A stretch of DNA of 14,676 nt from assembly GCA_001751015.1 (NCBI GenBank), contig MAXM01000227.1, positions 1 through 14,676 of the forward strand. The letters are read 5' to 3'. Made by a program: the position numbers and the translations under genes. The number at the start of each line of letters is the position of its first letter. The first letter of the stretch is position 1. The notes under the pieces are model-generated. The model was not told the DNA's origin, did no database searches, and saw only the letters and a program-made list of their open reading frames with translations. Positions 1 to 6,848 of the stretch are shown in pieces. This DNA comes from Desulfobacterales bacterium C00003106. Its GTDB lineage: Bacteria; Desulfobacterota; Desulfobacteria; Desulfobacterales; C00003106.

Positions 1-992
1 CATCTCTGAAGCGCGTTGGATGGAGTATTGTTTTCATTATCTTTGCGGAATCCTTTATGGCCTTTCTTGTGGTTGCCGGCGCTCTCTATCTTTTGACTTC
101 CGACCTGGCCCTTGCGATTATTTTCGGCGCAATGGCACCTGCCAGCGCGCCGGCAGGCACTGTCGCGGTTATCCAGGAATGCAGGGCAAAAGGGAGCCTC
201 ACAAAGGCCCTTTACGCGGTAGTCGGATTTGACGACGGCCTGGCCGTAATAATCTTCGGGTTTGCAGCCGCAATCTCAAGGAGCCTTCTTATCGGAGAGG
301 CTTCAGGCACAGGTTCAAGTATCCTGCCCGGCCTGTGGGCGCCGATAGCGGAAATCAGCGCAAGTCTTCTGTTGGGCGGAATCATTGGATACATCTTCTG
401 CCGCCTGGTCTCCAGGCTAAAGGATTCGCGCGATGTCCTGATCATTCTTTTCGGGGTTGTTCTCCTTGCCACAGGCCTGTCGATATGTTGCCACCTCTCG
501 CTGATTCTCACCAATATGATGATAGGGTTCGTGCTGGTCAATACCAGGCGCGGTGCCCTTGTGCAGCGCGTGAGGGGACCGCTTCTCCAGTTTATGCCTC
601 TGGTATTCATACTCTTTTTCTGTCTCGCGGGCGCACACCTCAAAATATTTGATATCCCGGCCCTCGGGACTGTCGGTCTGGTTTACATATTGGGGCGTTC
701 GGCCGGCAAGATAGCAGGCGCGCGTCTTGGGGCATCATTTGGCCGCGTTGAGGACAAAATCAGGAAATACCTCGGATTAGGCATTCTCTCCCAGGCAGGG
801 GTGGCAATCGGCCTGTCGCTTATTGTCAAGAATGATTTTGCTCAGCTTGCGACTGACTATGATCTGCCACACGCCGCGGCAATCGGGGCCATGGTACTTG
901 CCACGATCACGACGACCTCTATCTTTTTCGAGATCATAGGCCCGATCCTTACGAGGTTTGCTCTGAAAAAGGCAAACGAAATACCAGGATGA
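1..992 (+). CDS. Monovalent cation/proton antiporter, CPA family (5' end cut by window)
   Basis: The reading frame is open from the left window edge (first full codon at nt 3) to TGA at 990-992, about 329 visible residues, so the N-terminus is missing. The protein is almost entirely hydrophobic, with about nine to ten membrane segments separated by short charged loops. Counting from the Met at nt 57, ASAPAGT (residues 29-35) is followed by FDDGLAVI (58-65). In CPA antiporters a small/polar-Pro stretch in an unwound helix precedes a helix with the ion-binding acidic pair, and a DD pair is typical of electrogenic members. I therefore infer exchange of Na+ or K+ for H+ across the inner membrane. 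There is no C-terminal TrkA-N/RCK nucleotide-binding domain; the protein ends shortly after the last membrane helix. The Met at nt 57 is internal, not the true start. The next gene, encoding a CBS-domain protein, may be its regulatory partner. The exact substrate cannot be told. Confidence 0.85.
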   Translation, partial: SLKRVGWSIVFIIFAESFMAFLVVAGALYLLTSDLALAIIFGAMAPASAPAGTVAVIQECRAKGSLTKALYAVVGFDDGLAVIIFGFAAAISRSLLIGEASGTGSSILPGLWAPIAEISASLLLGGIIGYIFCRLVSRLKDSRDVLIILFGVVLLATGLSICCHLSLILTNMMIGFVLVNTRRGALVQRVRGPLLQFMPLVFILFFCLAGAHLKIFDIPALGTVGLVYILGRSAGKIAGARLGASFGRVEDKIRKYLGLGILSQAGVAIGLSLIVKNDFAQLATDYDLPHAAAIGAMVLATITTTSIFFEIIGPILTRFALKKANEIPG

Positions 993-1054
993 ACCAGGCT
1001 TCACCATTCCGCATAGGCAACCCAAATAGATACGTTTCAACAAAAGGAGCCATC

Positions 1055-1534
1055 ATGGGAGAGACAAAGAAGGAAAGAGGCGCGACGATTGCCGATTTTG
1101 TCAGGCAAACAAAGGAGCGCAAGATCCCCCTGGTACACCAGGAAGCCGGCATCAATGAACTCATTGATGCCTTTGTTGGATCATGCCACTCCCGCCTCCT
1201 TTATGTCGTGGACACGGAGAAAAGACTCAAGGGGATCATTTCCCTGGGGAATCTAATCAGGCACGTCTTTTTCCCGTACCATGATTCGCATGTGGATTGT
1301 CGAAACCTTATAAGTGTGGCCGTCTCGGAAACAGCGAGAGACTTCATGCAGAGAGAGCCTCAGTTCGCCCTCTTGTCCGACAACGTGGAAGATGTGTTGC
1401 AGCGAATGATCAGCTATAATATCAAGGAGATACCAATACTGGATAAGAACAGGAGGGTTGTGGCAGACATCACCGTTATCGATTTTCTCGATCAATACGA
1501 ATCTGACAGGAAGCAGGATCAGACTTCCACATAA
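1055..1534 (+). CDS. Tandem CBS-domain protein
   Basis: This 159-residue soluble protein consists of little more than two CBS motifs: roughly residues 9-70 (from IADFVRQ to LGNLIRHVF) and 90-152 (from ETARDFMQ to VIDFLDQY). The second has the usual repeat ending, in which IPILD is followed by a strand and a DxxxxL/F helix. CBS pairs (Bateman modules) usually bind adenine nucleotides and regulate attached or partner proteins. I chose ATG 1055 because AAAAGGAG lies 6-7 nt upstream. A longer in-frame start at 989 would overlap the antiporter stop as ATGA, but it would add 22 residues outside any domain and has no comparable ribosome binding site. The gene follows the antiporter by 62 bp on the same strand, so co-transcription is likely and a role as its energy- or nucleotide-sensing subunit is plausible but not shown. 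Confidence 0.85.
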   Translation: MGETKKERGATIADFVRQTKERKIPLVHQEAGINELIDAFVGSCHSRLLYVVDTEKRLKGIISLGNLIRHVFFPYHDSHVDCRNLISVAVSETARDFMQREPQFALLSDNVEDVLQRMISYNIKEIPILDKNRRVVADITVIDFLDQYESDRKQDQTST

Positions 1535-1571
1535 CACCCCTCTCCCCCCTTGACGGCGGAGAGTAAGGGTG
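1535..1571. repeat. Imperfect hairpin directly after the CBS gene
   Basis: The sequence after the stop codon folds as CACCC+CTCTCC (1535-1545) against GGAGAG (1558-1563) and GGGTG (1567-1571), with a TAA bulge: 11 paired bases around a 12-nt loop. It could end transcription of the antiporter-CBS pair, although no T-run follows. The CCCTCTCCCC...TTGA...GGAGAG pattern resembles a widespread bacterial intergenic palindrome as I remember it. That family link is from memory and untested. Confidence 0.5.
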
Positions 1572-1602
1572 CGGGAAGACATTCAACGACTGAAGCATTT
1601 TG

Positions 1603-1621
1603 GATATTGAATCTCAATATC
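1603..1621. repeat. Short perfect palindrome
   Basis: GATATTGA (1603-1610) and TCAATATC (1614-1621) are perfect reverse complements around the 3-nt centre ATC. The site lies in the convergent spacer between the CBS gene and the lipoprotein gene. The AT-rich stem is weak for a terminator, and a protein-binding site is equally possible. No function can be assigned. Confidence 0.4.
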
Positions 1622-1656
1622 ACAAAATATATTAACCTCTCGTGAACTGTATAACC

Positions 1657-1677
1657 GGCAACCGTGAACGGGTTACC
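1657..1677 (-). terminator. Possible terminator of the lipoprotein gene
   Basis: Read on the minus strand, GGTAACC (1677-1671) pairs with GGTTGCC (1663-1657) over a 7-nt loop, giving seven pairs including one G-T. It begins 14 nt beyond the lipoprotein stop codon. No T-run follows, so this is a weak candidate supported mainly by its position. Confidence 0.3.
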
Positions 1678-1691
1678 CAAGTCGTTTCTTA

Positions 1692-2009
1692 TTACTTCAT
1701 GGCCTCATCGAAGATTCTCTGGCACTTTTCATTCATGATTTCGGCCTTCTGGGCAGCTTGATCTGACGCATCTGCAGCAGATTCCGACCGGCGGGCAGCA
1801 GCTTCCGCGTCCATTGCCGCTGCTTCGGCTTTGTCTGCAGCCTGATCCGCTTTTTCTACGGAGACCTTTGCCTCGCTTGCCGCCTTGAGTGAATCCTCAA
1901 GCAGCGCATTCTCCTCTTTTGTCAACTTGGCAGAGCACCCGAAGATAAGAGTCAATCCTACAACAAGCAGAACCCCGATCAAAAAAAGAGCCTTCATCTG
2001 TTTTTTCAT
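1692..2009 (-). CDS. Small alanine-zipper outer-membrane lipoprotein (OprI/Lpp-like)
   Basis: This 105-residue protein starts with MKKQMKALF, a hydrophobic stretch and a lipobox-like IFGC with Cys25. Phe at -2 is unusual, but the signal is otherwise typical of type II processing. Ser at +2 predicts outer-membrane sorting. The mature part is a charged, Ala-rich helix (about residues 28-100) with repeated AxxA spacing such as ADKAEAAAMDAEAAA, like the trimeric alanine-zipper lipoproteins OprI and Lpp. The start is set by AGGAGG 5-6 nt before ATG 2009; a longer frame to 2045 lacks such a site. The protein ends EAMK, so a C-terminal Lys for Lpp-like peptidoglycan attachment is present, but whether it is used is unknown. 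It probably has a structural role in the cell envelope. The gene stands alone and is divergent from glgA. Confidence 0.8.
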   Translation of the reverse strand: MKKQMKALFLIGVLLVVGLTLIFGCSAKLTKEENALLEDSLKAASEAKVSVEKADQAADKAEAAAMDAEAAARRSESAADASDQAAQKAEIMNEKCQRIFDEAMK

Positions 2010-2111
2010 ACAAACCTCCTGATTGTTAGAATCTATTGAACTCATTTGGATCTTATTATCACGATAGAATGAATATAATCAAGCGGAAAAAGCACCTTGT
2101 CCATTTTGTCT

Positions 2112-2141
2112 TTGACATTTTGTCAAAGCCGTTTATATATT
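2112..2141 (+). promoter_or_regulatory. Candidate sigma-70 promoter for glgA, overlapped by a palindrome
   Basis: TTGACA (2112-2117) is followed after 18 nt by TATATT (2136-2141), or after 16 nt by TATATA. The -35 box sits inside the perfect palindrome CTTTGACA-TTT-TGTCAAAG (2110-2128), and CATTTTGTC occurs twice (2102-2110 and 2116-2124). A symmetric site over a -35 box is a common operator position. Transcription from here would give a leader of about 150 nt before the glgA start. That leader contains a small hairpin, CATCTC (2217-2222) with GAGATG (2237-2242), centred on CGATCG. The palindrome also offers TTGACA on the minus strand, but I see no good -10 box at the right distance for the lipoprotein gene. 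Confidence 0.5.
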
Positions 2142-2301
2142 GTAAATATTCAGGTGGATAGACTGAAGGTGGAATTTGAGTTGGCTGACGAGATTGTAGT
2201 ATTAGTTTAGAGGATTCATCTCTGTTCGATCGTTGCGAGATGGTTGAAATACTTCGACCTGAATAATTACATCGAGAAAGGCAAAACATGAGGTCTATTC
2301 C

Positions 2302-3765
2302 TTGAAAATACTTTTTCTGGCATCTGAAGTGGAACCTCTTGCCAAGACAGGGGGGTTGGCGGACGTGGCAGGGGCTTTGCCCTGCGCCCTTCATGACCTT
2401 GGTTGTGATGTACGGATAGGAACTCCCTTTTACCGTCACACAAAGGAAACAGGTATTCCTTGCGAGCTGTTTGCCAGCCGAATCCATGTTCAGGTAGGAC
2501 GGCTGCGCCTGACCGATGACGTTTATCAAACGTATCTGAACAGAAAAGTCCCTGTCTATCTTTTCAACAAAGAGGAATTTTTCGACCGCAACAACCTTTA
2601 TGGAACCGTCAACGGCGACTATTTTGACAATGTGGAACGGTTTGTTTATCTTTGCAGGGGCGCCCTTGAACTATGCCTTGCGTCCGGATTTGTTCCGGAC
2701 ATCATTCACTGCAACGACTGGCACACGGCATTGGTCCCTGTCTATCTCAAGAGCCTTTACGGCAAGAGCACGTTGTTTCGGAAAACGGCTTCCGTCCTTA
2801 CCATACATAACCTCGCATATCAGGGTGTCTATCCGGCTGATGAGTATTTTGTGACCGGATTGCCGGATGAACTCTTCAACCCCCGGGGGATCGAGTTTTG
2901 GGGAAATATAAATTTTCTGAAAGGCGGAATTCTCTTTGCCGATGCAGTCACCACCGTAAGTAAACAATACAGCAAGGAGGTTCAGACCCCTGAATTCGGC
3001 TTTGGCCTTGACGATGTCCTGCGTAGCCGCACCGACAATCTGTACGGAATCGTAAACGGGGTCGACTATTCTGTCTGGAACCCGGCTGTTGATTCATTAA
3101 TCGCAAAGAGATATGATGAATCCGACCTTTCGGGAAAAGCGGTCTGCAAGAAGGACCTGATCGAGACATTGAACATGGATCCTTCTTTTGCGACAAAACC
3201 GATCCTTGCCATGGTCGGCCGGTTGACCGATCAGAAGGGGTGCGCCCTGTTAGGTCAGATTATTAACGATCTGATGCAGATGGAAACAGGGTTCGTTCTG
3301 TTGGGCGAAGGTGAACCCAGATACAATCAGATGTTCGGGACCATAAGGAGAGACCCTGGCGGCGGCGCGGGAATTATCATTGGCTACAATAACCGGCTCG
3401 CCCACAAGATCATGGCAGGGGCGGATATTCTGCTGATACCTTCTCGATACGAGCCGTGCGGTCTGACTCAAATGTATGCCTTGAAATATGGAACCGTGCC
3501 TGTGGTGCGTGATACAGGCGGTCTGTCGGACACTGTGCGGGATTTCGCACCTGACACCGGCAAGGGTAACGGATTCAAGTTTTCGGACTACAGGGCCGCG
3601 TCCTTCCTTGCGCGGATAAAAGACGCCTTGCGACATTACAAGAACAGGAAGACATGGCAAAAAATTATCAGAAACGGAATGAACGCCGATTTTTCGTGGA
3701 AACGATCGGCTCAACAATACCTTCAGGTCTACCAAAAGGCCATGGAAAACCGACATGGAAATTGA
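2302..3765 (+). CDS. glgA: Glycogen synthase (ADP-glucose type)
   Basis: This 487-residue GT5-family enzyme adds glucose from ADP-glucose to the non-reducing end of alpha-1,4-glucan in the cytoplasm. E. coli GlgA has 477 residues. The N-terminal Rossmann domain opens with MKILFLASEVEPLAKTGGLA, and K15-T-G-G is the conserved ADP-glucose-binding motif. HCNDWHTALVP and TIHNLAYQGVYP are also family hallmarks. The C-terminal Rossmann domain holds VGRLTDQKG and PSRYEPCGLTQ, with the catalytic-site Glu at about residue 384. The start is TTG 2302, about 8 nt after TGAGG (2289-2293). No upstream in-frame start fits, and the protein aligns with family N-termini from this codon. The next gene starts inside its last codons. 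No other glycogen gene (glgB, glgC, glgP) lies in the window. Confidence 0.95.
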   Translation: MKILFLASEVEPLAKTGGLADVAGALPCALHDLGCDVRIGTPFYRHTKETGIPCELFASRIHVQVGRLRLTDDVYQTYLNRKVPVYLFNKEEFFDRNNLYGTVNGDYFDNVERFVYLCRGALELCLASGFVPDIIHCNDWHTALVPVYLKSLYGKSTLFRKTASVLTIHNLAYQGVYPADEYFVTGLPDELFNPRGIEFWGNINFLKGGILFADAVTTVSKQYSKEVQTPEFGFGLDDVLRSRTDNLYGIVNGVDYSVWNPAVDSLIAKRYDESDLSGKAVCKKDLIETLNMDPSFATKPILAMVGRLTDQKGCALLGQIINDLMQMETGFVLLGEGEPRYNQMFGTIRRDPGGGAGIIIGYNNRLAHKIMAGADILLIPSRYEPCGLTQMYALKYGTVPVVRDTGGLSDTVRDFAPDTGKGNGFKFSDYRAASFLARIKDALRHYKNRKTWQKIIRNGMNADFSWKRSAQQYLQVYQKAMENRHGN

Positions 3766-5434
3766 CAACCCGCTTTACACATTATCAGGTGACGATCTGA
3801 AAAAGCGGATTCTGTCCGCCACGGCCGAAGACGCCCTTGAGATAATTCTTGATTCATCTTCACCCGCGACCCTGGTCCAATCCTTTTCCGAAGAAGACCT
3901 CTTCTGGCTGGTTCAAAGCATAGGCCCCCGGGACGCCCTGCCTGTTCTCTCTGTGGCATCGAACAAACAGTGGCGATACATGGTTGACCTCCAGGTCTGG
4001 GGACGCGACCGTCTGAACATAGACTCGGTTCATTCATGGTTCAGTCTCCTGCTTTCAGCAGACACCAAGCGCTTTCTGAATTGGGGGTTCCGTGAGCAGC
4101 CTGAAATTACCTATCTCTATCTGTTCAAGAATATCGAGGTCAAGATCAGGGAAGAAGACCAGTCCCTTTCTGATTTCAACGACGATTTTTTTACACTCGA
4201 CGGCGTTTTCTTTGTGCGCGTCCTCAATCAAGGACATGAAGCCTTTGTCAGGGATTTTCTCGATCGGCTTGCCAGGCACAATCTTGACTTCTATCACGCC
4301 CTGTTGTTGAACATCCGGGGTGTATTGGCTGATGCGCTTGAAGAAGAAGGATACCATTTCAAAAGCGTGCGTCTTGCCGAAAAGGGTTTTCTCCCCTTTG
4401 AAGAAGCGATAGGTGTCTATCAGTATCTCAATCTTCAGACAGTTACGGAAAACAGGTACAAGATCACAAGAAAGAAAGACAAGACCTCGCAACCCCTGAC
4501 AAATATGACCTATTTCCTGCCGTCGATTGCGGGAGACTCTCTTTTTGTATCATACATGAGGAAGATCGACAGCCCCGAGACCATTGAAAGGCTTCAATGC
4601 GAGCTGGCCGGCCTGTGTAATCAGATTCTGTCGGCGGATCTCCAGGTTGTCAACGACCGTGAAGTCCTGAAGCAGGCAATTCAAAAGGCAGGCGGATACC
4701 TCTCCATCGGTCTCGATCTCCTTGGCCAGGGTGACCCGGCAACCAGGACGGATATCCTTGACAGATATCCCCTTAACCTCATTTTCAGGCTCGGATACGG
4801 CCAGGCCCTTGAACGCAAATGGCACGCAGAAAAGTGGCTGAAAGGCGCATGGTTCAAAGATGCCGGACTTGAGATCTCTTTCTGGGGTCAGAGATGGGAA
4901 GGACTTCTCACCGGTCTGGGGAAAAAACGCCCTCTTTTCTATACAGGTCTTGCAGAAAAAGAATACAGGGAATTTGAATCGCCGGACGATATTGCGCACT
5001 GGGACAGGGGCCTTGAGCAGATCAGGAACCTCGACCGCCTGTTTGCGGCAATATTTGCAACCAGGGTTCCGACATGGACGGTTGCTGACAATGACCTGAC
5101 ATGGAAAAGCCTTCTGCTGACGCTCTGGGCGCGTCGCGAATCAGGCATGCCAATAACGCCGGAGCCTGTTACAACAGAAGAAATCAAACCGTGGTTTCAA
5201 AACCTGTGGGTGAACAAAGGGGGAATGTCTCGGATCAGGCAGGAAACAAAGACGTCCTTTCTCGACTGGATAGCAAATTACACCGAACCGGAAGAGGACA
5301 TCCTGAACGGTCTTGCTAATACTTTTGAAGAGCTTTTTGAAGAACTCGAAGGCGAGTATCGTTCGGTTCAGGCAGAAGACCTCGACCCGAAATTTGTCCG
5401 GCTCTTCCGGCTTAAGGGTCGTGGGAATAAATAA
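3755..5434 (+). CDS. Uncharacterised protein, resembles DUF6178 family
   Basis: This 559-residue soluble protein has no signal peptide, membrane segment or catalytic motif that I can identify. The N-terminal half (about 1-110) is rich in SxEDL- and ALPVLS-like helical segments, followed by a Trp-rich stretch (WRYMVDLQVWGRDRL, about 73-87). The middle has LSIGLDLLGQGD (about 310-321), and the C-terminal about 40 residues are strongly acidic (EELFEELEGEY). Overall it looks all-helical. I recall DUF6178 from Desulfobacterota proteins with similar WxxDLQxWxxDRL segments, but this is from memory. ATG 3755 overlaps the glgA frame by 11 bp with no strong ribosome binding site of its own, which points to translational coupling and co-expression with glgA. 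A role in glycogen metabolism is only a context guess. Confidence 0.75.
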   Translation: MEIDNPLYTLSGDDLKKRILSATAEDALEIILDSSSPATLVQSFSEEDLFWLVQSIGPRDALPVLSVASNKQWRYMVDLQVWGRDRLNIDSVHSWFSLLLSADTKRFLNWGFREQPEITYLYLFKNIEVKIREEDQSLSDFNDDFFTLDGVFFVRVLNQGHEAFVRDFLDRLARHNLDFYHALLLNIRGVLADALEEEGYHFKSVRLAEKGFLPFEEAIGVYQYLNLQTVTENRYKITRKKDKTSQPLTNMTYFLPSIAGDSLFVSYMRKIDSPETIERLQCELAGLCNQILSADLQVVNDREVLKQAIQKAGGYLSIGLDLLGQGDPATRTDILDRYPLNLIFRLGYGQALERKWHAEKWLKGAWFKDAGLEISFWGQRWEGLLTGLGKKRPLFYTGLAEKEYREFESPDDIAHWDRGLEQIRNLDRLFAAIFATRVPTWTVADNDLTWKSLLLTLWARRESGMPITPEPVTTEEIKPWFQNLWVNKGGMSRIRQETKTSFLDWIANYTEPEEDILNGLANTFEELFEELEGEYRSVQAEDLDPKFVRLFRLKGRGNK

Positions 5435-5452
5435 GTTCGGGGTTCGGGGTTC
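5435..5452. repeat. Short tandem heptamer repeat
   Basis: GTTCGGG occurs at 5435-5441 and 5442-5448 and is followed by GTTC (5449-5452), about 2.6 copies, directly after the stop codon of the preceding gene. It is probably a replication-slippage product with no evident function. Confidence 0.5.
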
Positions 5453-5499
5453 ACCGAAAATTTGAACGGTCTTGCACCTGAAACCACGAATTGTCCGGA

Positions 5500-5527
5500 C
5501 TCAAAGCAGGAATTCTCCTGCTCTGAG
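5500..5527. terminator. Hairpin, possible terminator of the glgA-DUF6178 unit
   Basis: AGCAGGA (5505-5511) and TCCTGCT (5516-5522) pair perfectly over the tetraloop ATTC. The stem continues past one A-C mismatch with CTCA (5500-5503) and TGAG (5524-5527), giving 11 base pairs. It lies 66 nt after the plus-strand stop codon. No U-run follows, so it would be a Rho-assisted terminator or a 3'-end-protecting structure rather than a classic intrinsic terminator. Confidence 0.45.
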
Positions 5528-5535
5528 CCATGACC

Positions 5536-5660
5536 TATAGACCTTCAGATAATTAATTGCACAAGGCTAGAGGGAAAAATCCGAGTAAGGCGTACATAGG
5601 GGTACATTGTCGAGGATTTTGACCGATAACGCCGTGCAATTATTTAGGTGAAGGTCTATA
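5536..5660. repeat. 125-bp near-palindromic intergenic element
   Basis: The two 27-nt ends, 5536-5562 and 5634-5660, are inverted copies matching at 24 of 27 positions, with outer TATAGACCTTCA and inner AATTGCAC blocks perfect. The inside continues the symmetry: AAAATCC (5576-5582) with GGATTTT (5614-5620), and GTAC at 5592 and 5602 at the tip. The whole unit can therefore fold as one long hairpin. It lies between convergent genes, ending 7 nt from the ilvC stop codon, where it could stop transcription from both sides. The layout is that of a REP/MITE-type dispersed repeat. Copy number cannot be judged from one window. Confidence 0.75.
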
Positions 5661-5667
5661 TAAACTT

Positions 5668-6723
5668 CTATTTCTTCCTGTTTTCGGGCCTGAGTGACCG
5701 AACAGCGGCCCCGGCTCTCCACATTTCAGAATCTCTGATCACTTTCAACTCCTTGCCAAGTCGTTCCATGTAGTCAGGTGCGCTGTTTGCTTCCAGCACG
5801 ATCTTTGTCTCCTCGCCGGAAACCACTCTCTCGTAGAGGTTGTCAAAAAGAGGGGCTACCGCGTCCCTGAACCTTGGCTTCCAATCAAGCGCTCCCCGCT
5901 GTGCAGTCGTGCTGCAATTGGCATACATCCAGTCCATACCATTTTGACCCACCAGGCGTATCAGGCTCTGAGTAAGCTCCTCAACCGTCTCATTGAACGC
6001 TTCACTCGGACTGTGGCCGTGTTTGCGAAGCACATTGTACTGGGCTTCCATCACGCCGGCAAGGCATCCCATCAATACACCCCGCTCGCCGGTCAGATCG
6101 CTGTGAACCTCTTGTTCAAAGGTTGTTGGAAAGAGATACCCGGATCCGATAGCGATTCCAACGGCAAGGGTCCTCTCTGTAGCCCTTCCGGTATAATCCT
6201 GAAAAACGGCATAGCTCGAATTTATCCCGCTGCCGTCCAGAAAGTTTGTTCTTACCGAGGCCCCGGACCCCTTAGGCGCAACCATAATAACGTCTATATT
6301 GTCCGGAGGTATTACCTTTGTCTGATCTTTATACACGATAGAAAAGCCGTGGGAAAAATAAAGGGCATCTCCTTCTTTCATGTACCCCTTGATCTTCGGC
6401 CACACAGCCATCTGTCCTGCATCGGAAATCAGCATCTGAATAATCGTTCCTCTTTCAGCCGCCTCTTCCACTGAAAAGAGGGTTTCCCCGGGTACGAAAC
6501 CGTCCTTTATCGCTTTGTCCCAGAATACTTTCTCTTCCTTCCTCTGGCCTATAATAACCTTTATGCCGTTATCTTTCATGTTCAGGGACTGTGCAGGACC
6601 CTGAACGCCATATCCAAGAACAGCAACAGTCTCTTTCGCCAGCACTTCCCGGGCCTTTTTCAGAGGAAACTCTTCCGACAAAACAACATCTTCCACAACT
6701 CCGCCAAAATCAATCTTTGCCAT
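5668..6723 (-). CDS. ilvC: Ketol-acid reductoisomerase
   Basis: This 351-residue cytoplasmic enzyme converts 2-acetolactate and 2-aceto-2-hydroxybutyrate to the 2,3-dihydroxy acids using NAD(P)H and Mg2+. It is the second common step of valine and isoleucine synthesis. The Rossmann motif GYGVQG is at residues 37-42, and the cofactor-specificity loop follows in VIIGQRKEEK. SHGF carries the expected active-site His, APKGSG follows, and DLTGERG carries the Mg-binding Asp and Glu. The sequence resembles the KARI subtype I remember from Bacteroides (GVQGPAQSLN, WMYANCSTTAQRGALDW) more than the E. coli enzyme, and it has the short, single-domain length. GGGAG lies about 8 nt before ATG 6723. It is the last gene of the cluster but is separated from ilvN by a terminator, so it may have its own promoter. 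Confidence 0.95.
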   Translation of the reverse strand: MAKIDFGGVVEDVVLSEEFPLKKAREVLAKETVAVLGYGVQGPAQSLNMKDNGIKVIIGQRKEEKVFWDKAIKDGFVPGETLFSVEEAAERGTIIQMLISDAGQMAVWPKIKGYMKEGDALYFSHGFSIVYKDQTKVIPPDNIDVIMVAPKGSGASVRTNFLDGSGINSSYAVFQDYTGRATERTLAVGIAIGSGYLFPTTFEQEVHSDLTGERGVLMGCLAGVMEAQYNVLRKHGHSPSEAFNETVEELTQSLIRLVGQNGMDWMYANCSTTAQRGALDWKPRFRDAVAPLFDNLYERVVSGEETKIVLEANSAPDYMERLGKELKVIRDSEMWRAGAAVRSLRPENRKK

Positions 6724-6743
6724 AAAAATACTCCCTTAAGCTT

Positions 6744-6772
6744 TTTTTATGTAACATCTCAATAGGCTACAA
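6744..6772 (-). promoter_or_regulatory. Weak candidate promoter for ilvC
   Basis: On the minus strand, TTGTAG (6772-6767) is followed after 17 nt by TAAAAA (6749-6744), just downstream of the ilvN terminator and 20 nt before the ilvC start. Neither box is a close match to consensus. The call rests mainly on the need for a promoter if the terminator works fully. Confidence 0.25.
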
Positions 6773-6775
6773 TGG

Positions 6776-6818
6776 AAAAACCGCCTGCTTCCCCTTTGCA
6801 AAAAAAGGAAGCAGGCGG
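6776..6818 (-). terminator. Intrinsic terminator between ilvN and ilvC
   Basis: CCGCCTGCTTCC (6781-6792) and GGAAGCAGGCGG (6807-6818) form a perfect, GC-rich 12-bp stem over a 14-nt loop. On the minus strand the stem is followed directly by TTTTT (6780-6776). On the plus strand no T-run follows, so the polarity is that of the ilv cluster. It starts 31 nt after the ilvN stop codon and would reduce or block readthrough into ilvC. Confidence 0.85.
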
Positions 6819-6848
6819 AATGCCTGAGCTTATTGATCTATTACTTTC

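Noticed and set aside
989..1054. Upstream ATG 989 as the start of the CBS gene (ATGA overlap with the antiporter stop)
   Set aside because: The overlap is attractive, but ATG 1055 has a clear AGGAG at proper spacing and the extra 22 residues are not part of a CBS domain.
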